Assembly: GCA_944474755.1 (NCBI GenBank)
Contig: OX104118.1
Location: 70,685,575 to 70,749,574 of the forward strand
Length of the DNA stretch: 64,000 nt
Direction of reading: 5' to 3'
Source of the DNA: Limnoperna fortunei
Taxonomy: Eukaryota > Mollusca > Bivalvia > Mytilida > Modiolidae
Below the pieces are notes generated by a model. That model searched no databases. It had not been told where the DNA came from and saw only the letters and a program-made list of their open reading frames with translations. Positions 1 through 10,017 of the stretch are shown piece after piece. Each line of letters begins with the position of its first letter. The first letter of the stretch is position 1. Made by a program: the position numbers and the translations under genes.

Positions 1-703
1 CCCATTGATTTTCGTATGCAATTTGTAGTAAAGTGTGTCTCCAAGTGTCATGTTCAGACATTTTTACCTTCTTTCCGTGTTTTTGTATTATATTTCCCTT
101 AGCAGCCCTACTATTTCCTTTCTGCAATAGTGTATGTTGCCGTTTGTAACAAGCGAAGCGGTCATTGCCCAATTCATCAGAAGCAGATCTTTGTGGCGAT
201 GGTTGAGTAAAGAACTTATGGCCATTTGTCGCATGCACGTCTGCTACCAAAACCTGAGATAAAGTTGTTTTGTCTGGAACGGTTTTTGCCAGTTGCGGCA
301 ACATCGTATGCGATTGCGAATCTGGCGATGGTACTCTTTCAGGCGTTGGATCGGGTGATATATTTGCTCTCAAACTGAGACATTCTGGAGAAGGTAATCT
401 GTTAGGCGTTGGTATCTGGTTAGCAATTGGAGATAAAATTCGTTCCATTTGAGAATCGTTTTCATCGACACTTGTCTTTGAATTCTTTTCGTAAAGTTTT
501 ACTATTTCTTCCAATATACATACATCATCTTCGCTGCCATTTTCCAACTGGGTGTAGAAATCAAGTTTACTTATTCCTCTTAGTAATCTTATTGTCTCGA
601 GTAATTCCATTCTTTTTTCTTTTTCTAATTTGTATATTTGTTTCAATTTGTTAAACGCAGTGGGTAAGTTAGTATCTGTTTGAAGTTTCTGTTTTCCTCT
701 GCG
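1..703 (-). CDS. Family copy 1, last visible exon (3' end off window)
   Basis: Unrecognised protein; function unknown. Reading the minus strand from 703 gives an uninterrupted frame of about 234 codons to the window edge. It starts after a TTGCAG acceptor with R-R-G-K-Q-K-L, then L-L-E-T-I-R-L-L-R-G-I, M-E-R-I-L-S-P-I-A-N-Q, a run of T-P/S-P motifs, and G-H-K-F-F-T-Q-P-S-P-Q, and reaches H-D-T-W-R-H-T-L-L-Q-I-A-Y-E-N at the edge. All these blocks recur in order at 14057-14965 and 50560-54132, which is the main evidence that it is a real exon. It has no ATG near its start because it is an internal exon. The W-P-K of the other copies before G-H-K is replaced by A-T-N here. The charged spacer that copy 3 amplified is a single short segment. 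The stop codon lies outside the window. Confidence 0.82.
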
Positions 704-1423
704 CTGCAACAAGACAAAGGATGTTTTCGTTACAAATTTAGCATAAAATATTTACTATATGTCCTAATATATTTATTCTTTTTTCTTTTTTATTTTTTGT
801 TTCTTTATTATTATTATTTTTATTTATTATAACTACAATTATTTGTTATTACTTAGTAGAATGTTTATGCATTGCTTGAAATCATCGACGATTTAAGTTT
901 GTACAGTTGTTTTAAATTATTCTTACAGTAAGTGATGTGATTAATGTTGACACATATGTGTTGCATGCAATAGCGTATTATTATTATTATTTTGAAATAT
1001 AATTTATAAATATGGGTAATAAAACTAAAAAACACTAAAGATATCAAATAAATAATCCCTTGGTGTTAAAGAGTTTTGGAAGTGTGAAAATTGAACAAAC
1101 TTTGCCACTGAAGTAACTGTTTAGAGAAAATTTCCTTTCTTTGGCTTTTGTTATGTTTCCCTAGTTAGATTTAATTAAAGTCATTTTAATTTCAATATCT
1201 ATGATTTTTTGGTGTGTCGACTTTTTATTGTTTTCTCTTTCTAGTTTAGACAAGTTTTGCCGCCATAATATCTGGACAATGTTTCTCTATAAAGTACCAG
1301 TAGTTTATGAAATGCTTTCAAAATAGACCATTTGTTTTAAATATAGCTCAAATATCAATAATCAAAAAGAGTTATATTTTTTCTTGATTAATTTACAATA
1401 TTATTGTCATTATAATATCATAC
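704..1423 (-). other. Intron 2 of family copy 1
   Basis: This 720-base stretch is bounded on the minus strand by a GTATGA donor at 1423 and a TTGCAG acceptor ending at 704. It is phase 0 like its counterparts in copies 2 and 3. It is AT-rich and I see no repeat or second gene in it. Confidence 0.65.
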
Positions 1424-1753
1424 CATCGTCTTCTCTGGAGAACTCCGATGCTTATTGTTATCGTTATACGTTCGCAAAAATTCCACAGATGAAGTACTTC
1501 TTCCAGAATCATTACTTGTCGATATGCGATCGTGGTCTTGAAAACTACTTGATTTATTAAACTGATTTGCCGCTGCTTTATTATCATGAGTCTCCTTAAC
1601 AATTCTACTCAGAAGTGATGGTGTGTTCTTTTTTCCATATAGTTCTTCGGTTTCGTATTGATCAATTCTTCGCTGTCGTGCTTGGTCAAGTTTATATCGA
1701 ATTTTGTGTCTCCGAATCAACTCCCTAAAGTATCGCTCCGAGTTGAAATTATC
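1424..1753 (-). CDS. Family copy 1, 5' coding exon
   Basis: A 330-nt (110-codon) exon on the minus strand, following a TTTTAG acceptor at 1754 and ending A-C-G-A-T-G before GTATGA. The product begins D-N-F-N-S-E-R-Y-F-R-E-L and continues as a basic, probably helical segment with R/K-rich heptads. Then come E-E-L-Y-G-K, the block T-P-S-L-L-S-R-I-V-K-E, and a Ser/Asp-rich low-complexity end with S-N-D-S-G-R-S-T-S-S. The copy 3 exon at 55396-55725 is exactly the same length and shares D-N-F, S-L-L/S-S-R-I-V, M-K/S-D-S-G-(K/R) and the (E/A)-K-T ending. Both edges are phase 0, so it joins 1-703 in frame. No known domain is recognised. A start at the internal Met is possible, but the conserved residues upstream argue for an initiator in an earlier exon. 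Confidence 0.8.
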
Positions 1754-1845
1754 CTAAAATTTAAATTGTTCATAGTATTTAGAATACGCTCAGTATTAAT
1801 ACTAGGAATAAATAGATGTAATGGTTTATATAAATGGATATATTT

Positions 1846-2046
1846 AGTTTGTTTGAATGATCTTTAACCCCCACTTGCATCAAGTTTTTGTGGGGGTAGG
1901 AAGCCGGATTACCCGGTGAAAACCCTGACTTATGGTAGAAAAAACTGGCAATCTGTGTCAATTAAGATTGGAGTCTAGTACACCCATACCGCAGTGAGCC
2001 TTAAACCGCAATTTAAGTGTTGACAGACCACGTTATCAATTGTTAA
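1846..2046 (-). mobile_element. tRNA-derived SINE, internally deleted copy
   Basis: Read on the minus strand this has the order of the full copy at 5751-6018: tRNA-like part, then the conserved central block with C-C-G-G-G/A-T-A-C-C-G type sequence, then the tail ending in the GTTTGTTTGAATG complement. Part of the region between the central block and the tail is missing. The proline-rich ORF-like readings across it are SINE sequence, not a gene. Confidence 0.7.
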
Positions 2047-2559
2047 AAATAATCTACTCACCCAACAAAAAATTGCATGATGATAAGTTTAGTTAAGTAT
2101 TGCGTATCTACATTCTACATGATACTTACTAGAAAATACGCAGCTGTGATTGGTCTTAAAACAAGAGATAAGAAAATAGTATTTTTAAAAATAAACAAAA
2201 TACAAAAACAAAACAAGAAAAAAACAAGAAAAAAAACTCACCGTTTAGAAACAAAATAAAGTATATTTGAAGAACTGTGGCAAATGGAAACGATGATAAA
2301 TATAAATATTAAAGACTAAAAAAAAGAAAGATTACATCTAATATCGCACTTATCAAATAATACTAGAACAATATTTATCAAGACATTGTCATATATATAA
2401 CAGAAAAAGTGTGTGCTTTTCGGATTGTAGTCATGTTTATTTTTCACAATCAACAATTCAGTCGCTGTTCTTATACTATTTTTAATGGAATAGGATACAA
2501 TTGGGATTGATTGATTGATTTAATTGTTGCATATATTGTTTACAAAATGTGCAATAGAC

Positions 2560-2607
2560 ACATATTTTTTGCAATAATAAAACAATAATAACTTGGTTTT
2601 CTTTTTC
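2560..2607. repeat. 48-bp direct repeat, left copy
   Basis: This 48-base segment recurs at 2721-2768 with a single mismatch. The two copies exactly bracket a truncated SINE fragment at 2608-2720. Confidence 0.9.
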
Positions 2608-2720
2608 GGCAGGTCGGGGGTTCTCTCCAGGTACTGCGGCTTCCTCCCCCAATAAAAACTGGACGCCATGAAATAGCTGAAAAATTGCTGAAATTGGCGT
2701 TAATTCACCATTCAAACAAA
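2608..2720 (+). mobile_element. Truncated SINE fragment between 48-bp direct repeats
   Basis: Plus-strand copy of the conserved central block and 3' tail of the tRNA-derived SINE: GGTCGGGGGTTCTCTCC, then the Ala/Pro-type CCTCCCCCAATAAAA block, then TGAAATAGCTG and the CATTCAAACAAA tail. The tRNA head is absent (5' truncation). The flanking direct repeats at 2560-2607 and 2721-2768 could be an unusually long target-site duplication or a local tandem duplication around an older insertion. Confidence 0.75.
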
Positions 2721-2768
2721 ACATATTTTTTGCAATAATAAAACAATTATAACTTGGTTTTCTTTTTC
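2721..2768. repeat. 48-bp direct repeat, right copy
   Basis: Differs from the left copy at 2560-2607 by one base (AATTATAAC against AATAATAAC). Confidence 0.9.
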
Positions 2769-3559
2769 AACCACGCGATTTTGTGCAAACACAAACAGGA
2801 TGTCTGTCCGTATTGGATTTCAAATGTTGAAAAAATATACCTGGTTAAACATATAACACCTGTGTTACTAATTGCTTTTATGTTTGAGGAGATTTTTATG
2901 GAAATAAACAAATAAATATTGCGCAAATGAATACAAATTTTACTAAAAATCATAATTGTATAGACCAACAAAAACAACTTTTACAATCTTCCAAAACGAA
3001 AAAGCATGATCGAAATAATAACCATTTCAGGGATAATAGCGCGTCTGCGTCTCTCGAGATCAAACATCTAAAAAATGATTAAGTATACAAATTCGATATT
3101 TACAAAAATACATATATGAATACATAATTAAAAATTGTGTTAGCTAAACCAATTTAAATTGTAAAAGGTTTATGTTATTTTTCTCTAATACGGAGCAAAA
3201 ACCAGCTAATAAAATATAATAATTGAGTTTTTGTGAAAGTCGTGAGAAGAATCATAATTTAAACAATAGTTCAGCGCCAACATAACAGACAGATAAAACA
3301 CTGACCAACGACACTTAAGATAAAGAAACAAAACAACTGTCAAAAACGTGTTTGCTTAATAGTATTTGTTTTACAGAAAAAGGAGAAAACTCAGGCGAAT
3401 AGAAATACGTACGCTTAAAAAAAGTTTTAATTTATATATAAATGATTTTGTAATTAAATGTCAATTATAATTTTAAATGGCAATGTAATCTTTTTCACGT
3501 ACAGGTAATGCTAAACGGTTTATCGTCTTTTCGTCAGATTTGGCATATTGCCACATTAT
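2769..3559. other. AT-rich intronic DNA, nothing recognised
   Basis: I see no repeat family, coding exon or RNA gene here. Short open frames have AT-driven composition without recognisable motifs. Confidence 0.5.
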
Positions 3560-4330
3560 AAAAATGACACTTGAAAAGTGCATACACCGTAAATTGCCGC
3601 AAAATTTTGAAAGCGCTTCCAACGTGCAGTTCTTGGTCTACTCAACCGTCTCTCTGTAGCCTATAAAATGAAACATGCCGCATTAGAATACTGCTACCAG
3701 AAACATATGAATGTGAACCAAAGTACCATTTCTAGACTATGGGCCCGATTCCAAAAGATCGCTACGACTTTTGGCCGTCTAAGAAGTGGTAGATTACGAA
3801 TAACCACAGCCCGTCAAGATCGTTACATTCGGTTTTTCGAAGAATCAGCTCCCAAACTGACAACATGTCATAAGACCAAAGAAACCGCATTTTGGAGTAA
3901 TGACTGCGTTACATCGACGGGAAAGAGTCAGATGGTGCAACAGGTTGAGGTCTCGACATTCCAGAACTGTCGCAGAGTCTGGTTTAGTGATTCCTGCTAC
4001 AGAAGCATGATGGTAGAACACGAGAGATGCACGATTCGCACAGTCGTGTGTCTAGGACTAAGATAGATTCGGCGGAGGTAGCGTCATATATGGGCGGCGA
4101 TTTCAGATGAGATACACCTCCGCAAGCAATGGGTAAATTTTGACAGATGTAACAAGAGTAATGAAGAAGAATACCTGGCAAAAATGGTTGTTTTTATAGA
4201 GTCCATTCCTAGGCAATGCAAAGCAATGCTGGCTTCTCGAGGTGGTCACACGCGTTACTAACTTGCAGTTGACCGGAAGTGACTTTGAACTGCGATAATT
4301 TGACAATGATTTGTGATTTGTCCCGGCAAT
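3560..4330 (+). pseudogene. Tc1-like transposase fossil
   Basis: The plus strand has a helix-turn-helix region typical of Tc1-like transposases: N-Q-S-T-I-S-R-L-W-A-R-F, a G-R-(L/P)-R-S-G-R linker and T-A-R-Q-D-R-Y-I-R. After frame changes it continues with V-W-F-S-D, L-L-Q-K-H-D-G-R-T-R, then V-D-R-F-G-G-G-S-V near 4066-4090 and an I-S-D-E-I-H stretch. These are the usual order around the DDE catalytic core. Several frameshifts are needed and the C-terminal part decays after about 4300, so it cannot make an active enzyme. I did not locate terminal inverted repeats. The 132-residue open frame at 3668-4066 is part of this fossil, not a host gene. Confidence 0.8.
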
Positions 4331-4529
4331 GACTTAATTTTCATACAACAAACATGAAAAGATTTGGATGTGAATATCGCTTATGTAATATGTAAAAACC
4401 CCCACTATGCGTTTCTGTTTTAAAAGTATATCAATGTTTGCTATCAGAGTTTCTTGTACACAATTCAAATCAGTTATATCATAGTTGATAGAGAAAAAAA
4501 CAAATAATGTAACAGTTTTTATCGATTGA

Positions 4530-4745
4530 AACCATATTTAATTGTACTGTCAATTTTGTTCATCGATTAATATTATCAAGACAAATATTGGAGTATGTGA
4601 CGTTGCTTTTGATACACAGCTATGTGTGAAGTTTATTATTTTAGGGAGAAAAAGACCGTTATATATCGACATATTGTACTTATAATTTAAACTTAAAATT
4701 AACATTTGTCAGTGGTACAATACAAGACGTCAAAATGATATTGTA
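4530..4745. repeat. Second copy of the copy 1 upstream sequence
   Basis: Shares an extended alignment in the same orientation with 6930-7125. Landmarks are TTCATCGATTAA, a GTGACGTTGC / GTAACGTCGC block, a GATA-C-A-C-A-G-C / GATATAAAGCC block and AGGGAGA / AGGAGACA followed by AAAGAC. The two copies are diverged but collinear for about 200 bases. Confidence 0.6.
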
Positions 4746-4875
4746 GAAAATACTGACGATTTGTAATACAAATTTATTACATTTAAAATGCAACCGGATA
4801 TCTTTACATTTCTGTGTAGCATTGTAACAAGTCATTGTAACCTCACCAAATGAGGTAATACAAAGATAATTTCGT

Positions 4876-4925
4876 AGCTATATCGTGGCGTCCAGGAAGA
4901 AAGAGTACCCAGAAAACACCTACAT
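4876..4925 (-). mobile_element. SINE scrap
   Basis: A short stretch with GCTATATCGTGGCGTCCAGG and AGAGTACCCAGAAAAC matches the tail and central block of the SINE at 5751-6018. It lies just upstream of the retroelement fragment at 4976. Confidence 0.5.
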
Positions 4926-4975
4926 TGTGTCCTCCTGCGGATAGCACTCATGTAAATTTTTCACCACAATAGATA

Positions 4976-5660
4976 ACAATGAACAGTAATACACTAAGCT
5001 CAGCCTCTTACTTAGACCTACTTCTAGAAATAGACTCAGGAAAACTACAAACTAGACTCTACGACAAACGTGATGACTTCAACTTTCCAATTGTCAACTT
5101 CCCGTTCATCGACAGCAACATTCCAGCAGCTCCAGCGTATGGTGTGTACATTTCACAACTGATACGTTATTCTAGATCCTGCGATCGGTATTCCGATTTT
5201 CTAGACCGATCCCTGTTGTTGACTGCTAAACTACTCAAACAAGGGTTTGTTGCACCTAGGTTGATGTTATCTCTCCAGAAATTCTGTGGCCGTCACCATG
5301 ACTTAATTGATCGTTATGGGAAATCAGTGTCTCAAATACGATCTGACATGTTTGCTGAGTCATAGGAAGTGATTCCTATTCCTGGATTTGACTTTTCCCT
5401 AGACATGACAATGAGTAACTCGACGGGTGTCTAATTAGAGGCAGGCACTGCTTACTTGTCTGGAGCACCTGAGTGCACCCATGGTTTTTATTGGGTTCGG
5501 GTTACTCTCTTTCTGTTTTTTGTGTTTTTGATTTTTGTGTTGCGTTTTGTCTATATCCGGATTTGTAACTGTCCCTTGACTTTTGGCTCTTGTTGTTCGG
5601 TCGGTTTTCTTTGCTATTTTTCTTGTAATCGCAGTTCTTATCATTTCTTTAATGAACATA
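4976..5660 (+). mobile_element. 5'-truncated retroelement: RT C-terminal region plus 3' tail
   Basis: An open frame of 128 codons (4979-5365) with A-S-Y-L-D-L-L-L-E-I-D, Y-D-K-R-D-D-F-N-F, N-F-P-F, A-Y-G-V-Y-I-S-Q-L-I-R-Y-S-R and K-F-C-G-R-H-H-D-L-I. From memory of the family this is the region after the catalytic core in reverse transcriptases abundant in bivalve and other invertebrate genomes; I cannot assign the clade. After the stop at 5365 comes a 300-base non-coding tail with GGAGCACCTGAGTGCACCC and a T/G-rich stretch ending near 5660. The same tail recurs at 22365-22615, 26505-26975 (minus) and, more diverged, 54170-54350. The catalytic RT core is absent, so it is a 5'-truncated insertion. 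Confidence 0.75.
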
Positions 5661-5750
5661 GATAAAGGTAGGTTTGATTGATATAATAGTTGATTTATAT
5701 CTATCGAACACTCGCGGTTATTTTGCAGTAAGTAATCAGGGCTGTTTCTG

Positions 5751-6018
5751 TTTGTTTTGTTTGTTTGAATGGTGTTTTAACGCCACTTTCAGCAATTTTT
5801 CAGCTATTTCATGGCGTCCAGTTTTTATTGGGGGAGGAAGCCGGAGTACCCGGAGAGAACCCCGACCTGCGGTAGGAAAACTGGCAATCCTTGTCAATTA
5901 AGATTGGAGTCGAGTACACCCTGCCCGCAGTGAGAATCGAACCCGCAATCTCAGTGTTGACAGACCACGTGATCAATAGTAGACGAACTACCTTGACCAC
6001 TCGGCCAACGAGGCCCCC
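5751..6018 (-). mobile_element. Full-length tRNA-derived SINE with 12-bp target-site duplication
   Basis: Best copy in the window. Read on the minus strand it starts with a tRNA-like head at about 6018 containing an A-box-like TGGCCGAGTGG and a B-box-like GGTTCGATTCTC. It continues with a conserved central block (TACCGCAGG, GGGTACTCCGGCTTCCTCC, CAATAAAAACTGG) and ends in a tail with GTGGCGTTAAAACACCATTC and a (CAAA)n-like run. GGGCTGTTTCTG occurs at 5739-5750 and again at 6019-6030, a clean target-site duplication. The plan matches tRNA-headed SINEs with a conserved core reported from molluscs (MetaSINE-like); the exact superfamily is inference. It lies in the proposed intron 1 of family copy 1. 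Confidence 0.9.
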
Positions 6019-6030
6019 GGGCTGTTTCTG

Positions 6031-6880
6031 AGTTTAAAGCATAAAACAACACAGAATTAAAAGACAACTATGCAATTGCCAAATCTGCTCTGCAAATAAG
6101 AGAGGTTGGCTCTGAAAAAAACGTCTTCACATTTTATTCTTAGAAATTATTATTTAGTTAATTGTTTGGGTTTTTTATACTAGTATGGCAAAACCTAATG
6201 ACGTTCAATAAATTGACGAAAAAAAGGATTTGGATGTAAATAATTAAATAAGTAAGCTTAATAGTAAAGCAGACACATATATCGATTTGATTGAGACTGA
6301 AACTTCAATCGCAAACAAAGACCGGACGCTTTTTATCGAAAGAATAATATGAGCAAATGCATTAAAATTGTTTTAGGTATGCACAATTTATGGCCTGTTA
6401 AAAGTTTAACGTTAACACTGTCCCCAATAAAGAGCCACGACTAGTAAAATACTTTAATTTGTGAATATCGTGTGACGAATCACATTTTAACTAATGAGTT
6501 AGAAAAGTACCTTTAATGCAAATAAATGAGCAGACAAAAGTACCATAATGAAAATACAAACTTAAGTAAAAACAGTGTTTACATGAAAGATTTAATTAGT
6601 TGTAACGGTTGTAAAAGATTGATTTATATAAAATTGTCTGAAAATAGTTTTCAATTCAGAATAGGTATTAGAATTTATGATTTAAAAAATGTACAAGTAA
6701 GGCATTGCGTACGCCTTATCATAAAAATGAGTTTTAATAATCAAAAGCGTTTAAAGATATAGCGGTTGTGTTAATATTTTAAGCTTTCTACAAATATTTT
6801 ATTAAATATTTTAACGGTGCTTAATATATTTTTTGGTTTGATGTATTTTCAAATATGTTTTACGTTCAATAAAAAGAAAT
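6031..6880. other. AT-rich DNA, nothing recognised
   Basis: Short open frames (for example 6526-6762) have Lys/Asn/Ile-rich composition without motifs. I see no repeat family or RNA gene. Confidence 0.45.
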
Positions 6881-6887
6881 GACTTAC

Positions 6888-6915
6888 CATTTTTACCGTT
6901 CCAATAAGATTTAAG
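6888..6915 (-). CDS. Candidate initiator exon of family copy 1 (ATG at exon end)
   Basis: On the minus strand the sequence reads AACGGTAAAAATG followed by GTAAGTC, so the last three bases of the proposed exon (6890-6888) are an ATG abutting a strong donor. The downstream exon at 1753 opens in phase 0 with D-N-F and has no in-frame Met before the conserved part. An upstream exon ending in a bare ATG is therefore what the model needs. A similar AAAAATG-GTAAGT arrangement is at 21820 for copy 2. The 5' end of the exon is not defined by sequence; the span shows only the ATG and some leader. A short A/T-rich motif match by chance cannot be excluded. Confidence 0.35.
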
Positions 6916-6929
6916 TCGTAACTGTTCGA

Positions 6930-7125
6930 TCAAGCTTTGTTAACAGTTTTGTTAAATATGTTCATCGATTAACATTCATGATATTATGACAATAATTGGA
7001 AAAGGTAACGTCGCTTTTTGATATAAAGCCATGCGTTACGTGTATCATTTTAAGGAGACAAAAGACTGAAATTAATTATTGAAAAATGCATATGTCGGTA
7101 ATACAAGACTTAAAAATATTGAATG
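6930..7125. repeat. Upstream sequence of copy 1, duplicated at 4530-4745
   Basis: Collinear with 4530-4745 and lying 5' (minus-strand sense) of the candidate initiator ATG. The minus strand has TTTATATC at about 7020-7027, a possible TATA-like element some 135 bases upstream of the ATG. The block nearer the ATG (6890-6980) also resembles 62280-62385. This repeated use fits a duplicated promoter region, but no expression evidence exists. Confidence 0.4.
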
Positions 7126-9001
7126 TTATTGGCATTAATAGTGATGGTTTGCTGTTATAATAATTATGATAATTTAGTAAATAAATCTATTAAATTTATA
7201 CTTATACATTTTATTACTAATATAACTAAACAAATAGTTTCAAATTTTGTAAAAATAGCTGAATTATGGATTGATAAATTCTTTTTCTTGAACTATTTTG
7301 GGGAAAAATTATTTTATAATTCAAGAAGTGAACTGTTTGCTTGTTATATCCTAATTTCATACAAATATACTATAATTGCTGAGTCAGTACAACATTTTTT
7401 TAGAAAGAAATTTCAACGTTACTCTATAAATAAGCATTAAATGCACTGTGTAGTACGAGAGGTAATTAATCCAAAATTTAATAATCAAGAAGATAAGGAA
7501 TTTATCTGAGAGATAGAAAGAAAGTTAGAAATTTACCATTAAGCCTGCCACCCATAATGTTCCTTTTTGGCTCGAAATTCTAAACATTTAGAATTATTTT
7601 GCTTTTACTACTAGTAAGCACTATTGCGTATTTTGCACATTTATTTATTGTTATTAATACATGAACGAATTCTAACAAATTAACGCATCAAGAATTTCAT
7701 TGAGGTTGACACATACTGCAAGTCTATGGACAAATGTTCGAAGTGTTTTTTGAAATAAATGCGACATGAACCAAAACAAATGTTCATTTCAGGATATTAA
7801 CAAACATTGTTATTGTATCTTTTCTTTTCTATATCTGAAACAATTGTTGTGCAAACACACAGGCAATGGGAGAAGAAAGATGAATACCATATTGGCACAC
7901 AGGCCAAACACAAAAACCAAAACGAAAATTAAGCGGGAACCTCAAACTAATTGATGGTGTTTTCGAAAAAATATAATCTCCATGATATCATCAATTTTGA
8001 TTTCCTATAGTTCTTAAACAAAAGAAATTGCAAGAAACGGAACGTCCAGCAAGAGGAAGATATACGTGTGTTCGTGTTATTCCATTTATTTGCTTGTAAA
8101 TGTATTTTTGTTGTCTTCGTTCTTGTCCTATATATACTATAAACACACCCACATCAATTTCATTCCAACGCGTAGATATATCCTTAATGTCTTGTGGTTT
8201 TTTTTGTTTTTGTAGTCAAGTTGCTATTAAATTAAATATTTTTTAACAACATTTGTTAGAATTTCTGGATCATCATTTTCCTCGTGGTCTTTACAGTAAA
8301 CATGGTTAATGAAAAAATACTAGGTTTGAATTGAAGCGAATGCATGTTTGAATTTTTATACTCGAAATATGGTTGTCAGATAATTCGTATAGTTCTGACG
8401 CTGGTCTTAAGCGATAACACAATGTCCGTAGTGTCATTTGATCAATCAAAAGTCAGTTTTAAAATTAACTTTTAACTAAATCTAGTTTACAAAATACATT
8501 CTCTGTATCTGATTATTACACAATAGAATAAAAATGTCCCTAAATTAGACAACGATTATAACATTTAATACGATTTGTAGGATGTAGAACTCAAATTAAG
8601 GTATTGGAAGACTGATTATTTAGGATGATAAAAGGCTTTTATAACTTAGTTCTAAAATATGTGAACACTACTAAATCCAATCTACTCATACAAAATGTTT
8701 CTATAACGTCACAAAACGTGTTAATTGGTACATTTATTACAAAACTAACTAAGGATACACCAACAGCATGATCCAAAATGGAATGTATTTACAAAAATGA
8801 TAATATAACGGTTTTTAAATCCAAATAAAAATAAAAAACATTAGAAGATAATCATTTAAACATTTTGTAACAATAATTTTAAACAATGTTTATACATGTA
8901 TGTTGTTAAAGCACTTGTTAACTTTTTTGACGTTTTAAATAAGATTTATATTAAACATTTCAAACGTGAGTTTCGATAGATTTAAGAACCAATTAATTAT
9001 G
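7126..9001. other. AT-rich intergenic DNA
   Basis: Contains a 105-codon open frame at 7123-7440 (plus) rich in Ile, Asn, Lys and Phe, with no motif, paralogue or splice context. I treat it as a chance frame. No SINE, LINE or hairpin recognised in the interval. Confidence 0.45.
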
Positions 9002-9108
9002 GCACGAATATATACTGATTTTACCACGGGTTGTACCTTATGCCTAATAGTGAGGGAGAAAATGTGTATAAACGGCCAAACCGTAGTCAAATCAGTATAT
9101 ATTAGTGC
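9002..9108. repeat. 107-nt imperfect hairpin
   Basis: Arms 9002-9037 and 9074-9108 are imperfect reverse complements (GCACGAATATATACTGATTT against GCACTAATATATACTGATTT after complementing). They are separated by a 36-base loop, and weak pairing continues outside. The size fits a very short foldback element or a small-RNA precursor. I saw no second copy in the window. Confidence 0.7.
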
Positions 9109-9451
9109 ATCTAATGCATTATTTCGATTCTAATAGGGCATATATACTGCAGGACTTGTCGGCCATTTAGGACACACAGTTAATTGTAACGTCGGTAGTA
9201 AATGTGCAAGAATCATTCTATGACGTTGTCATAAAAAGTGTTGATCGGTATGACGTTGATTATAAGTATATACTCGTTTTATCACAGATATGGACTCAAA
9301 GCGTTTTAATCACGTCTTGTAAGAATGTATGTCGAAATGTTTCTAAGATCTAAGAGGTTTGATTGTAAAATTAACTGTGCTAAGATATTTTGCTAACATT
9401 ATTTGACATTAACATTTTGGCAGTATACTAAAGCACATGTGTCTACAGTTT

Positions 9452-9852
9452 TCCTGGCACCATACTGGGAGGGTTCCCAGTGCTCGACCCACAGAGCAGC
9501 CCAGTGCGTCTCCGGGTGGTGGATAGGGGAGAACCTCTCGTTGGGGGTTGTCAGGTCATAATACGGAAAGCCGTACCGCGGACCTCAGTGGGTAACGTGT
9601 TTGGAGAGTGCCACGCTCCTTGATAGATTTCGAAAAAGAGTAGGCTCATTATAGCCGCTGCAAGAGGCTAAATTTTCCGCCCCTACCCAAAACTCCATAC
9701 TTTTCCAGTGGCAGTCAAAATTGTATTCCCTGTGACCCATCCCACCCCCATTTTCCGTTGATTTATTGTTTGTTAACTTGTTCCCGTCCTGAATATAGCT
9801 GAAATATTGCTCGCTGGTCGTAAAGCAAACATCCAATCAATCAATCAATCAA
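9452..9852 (+). mobile_element. SINE-like retroposon with (CAAT)n tail and 10-bp TSD
   Basis: A second non-autonomous family, about 400 bases. The body contains GGAAAGCCGTACCGCGGACC, GGTAACGTGTTTGGAGAGTG and a 3' block with TGAATATAGCTGAAATATTG. It ends in repeated CAAT units. TCTACAGTTT flanks it at 9442-9451 and 9853-9862. Related partial copies lie at 41950-42204, 42225-42335, 49624-49670 (minus) and 55290-55352. GC content is much higher than the surroundings. Open frames reading through it are not genes. The 5' head is not obviously tRNA-like, so it could instead be a non-LTR element 3' end. Confidence 0.8.
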
Positions 9853-10017
9853 TCTACAGTTTCCATAGCATGCATCAAAATCATTTAAAGATGAGCTGTT
9901 GTTAAAGACGGTCAGGTACCATAGGTGTACATGTTCATATTCACAACCGTTAATTCTCAACCGGTCTATACCGGTCAATATAGAGCAAAGCTAAATTGAA
10001 CTTTCGAATGTGTATAG

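Larger units (their letters stand above)
1754..6887 (-). other. Proposed intron 1 of family copy 1
   Basis: This interval separates the copy 1 exon at 1753 from the candidate initiator exon ending at 6888. It holds SINE copies at 1846, 2608, 4876 and 5751, a Tc1-like transposase fossil at 3560-4330, and a retroelement tail at 4976-5660. It also holds a second copy of the sequence that lies upstream of the candidate first exon (4530-4745). The rest is AT-rich with no supported gene. The intron call depends on the first-exon call being correct. Confidence 0.35.

Noticed and set aside
5809..6000. Open frames over SINE copies (also 32015-32371, 37034-37287, 9585-9836)
   Set aside because: These lie entirely in SINE sequence with target-site duplications; their similar peptides reflect repeat identity, not a gene family.
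5940..6018. tRNA gene on the minus strand
   Set aside because: A- and B-box-like motifs are present, but they belong to the head of a SINE with core, tail and target-site duplication. No good cloverleaf is apparent.
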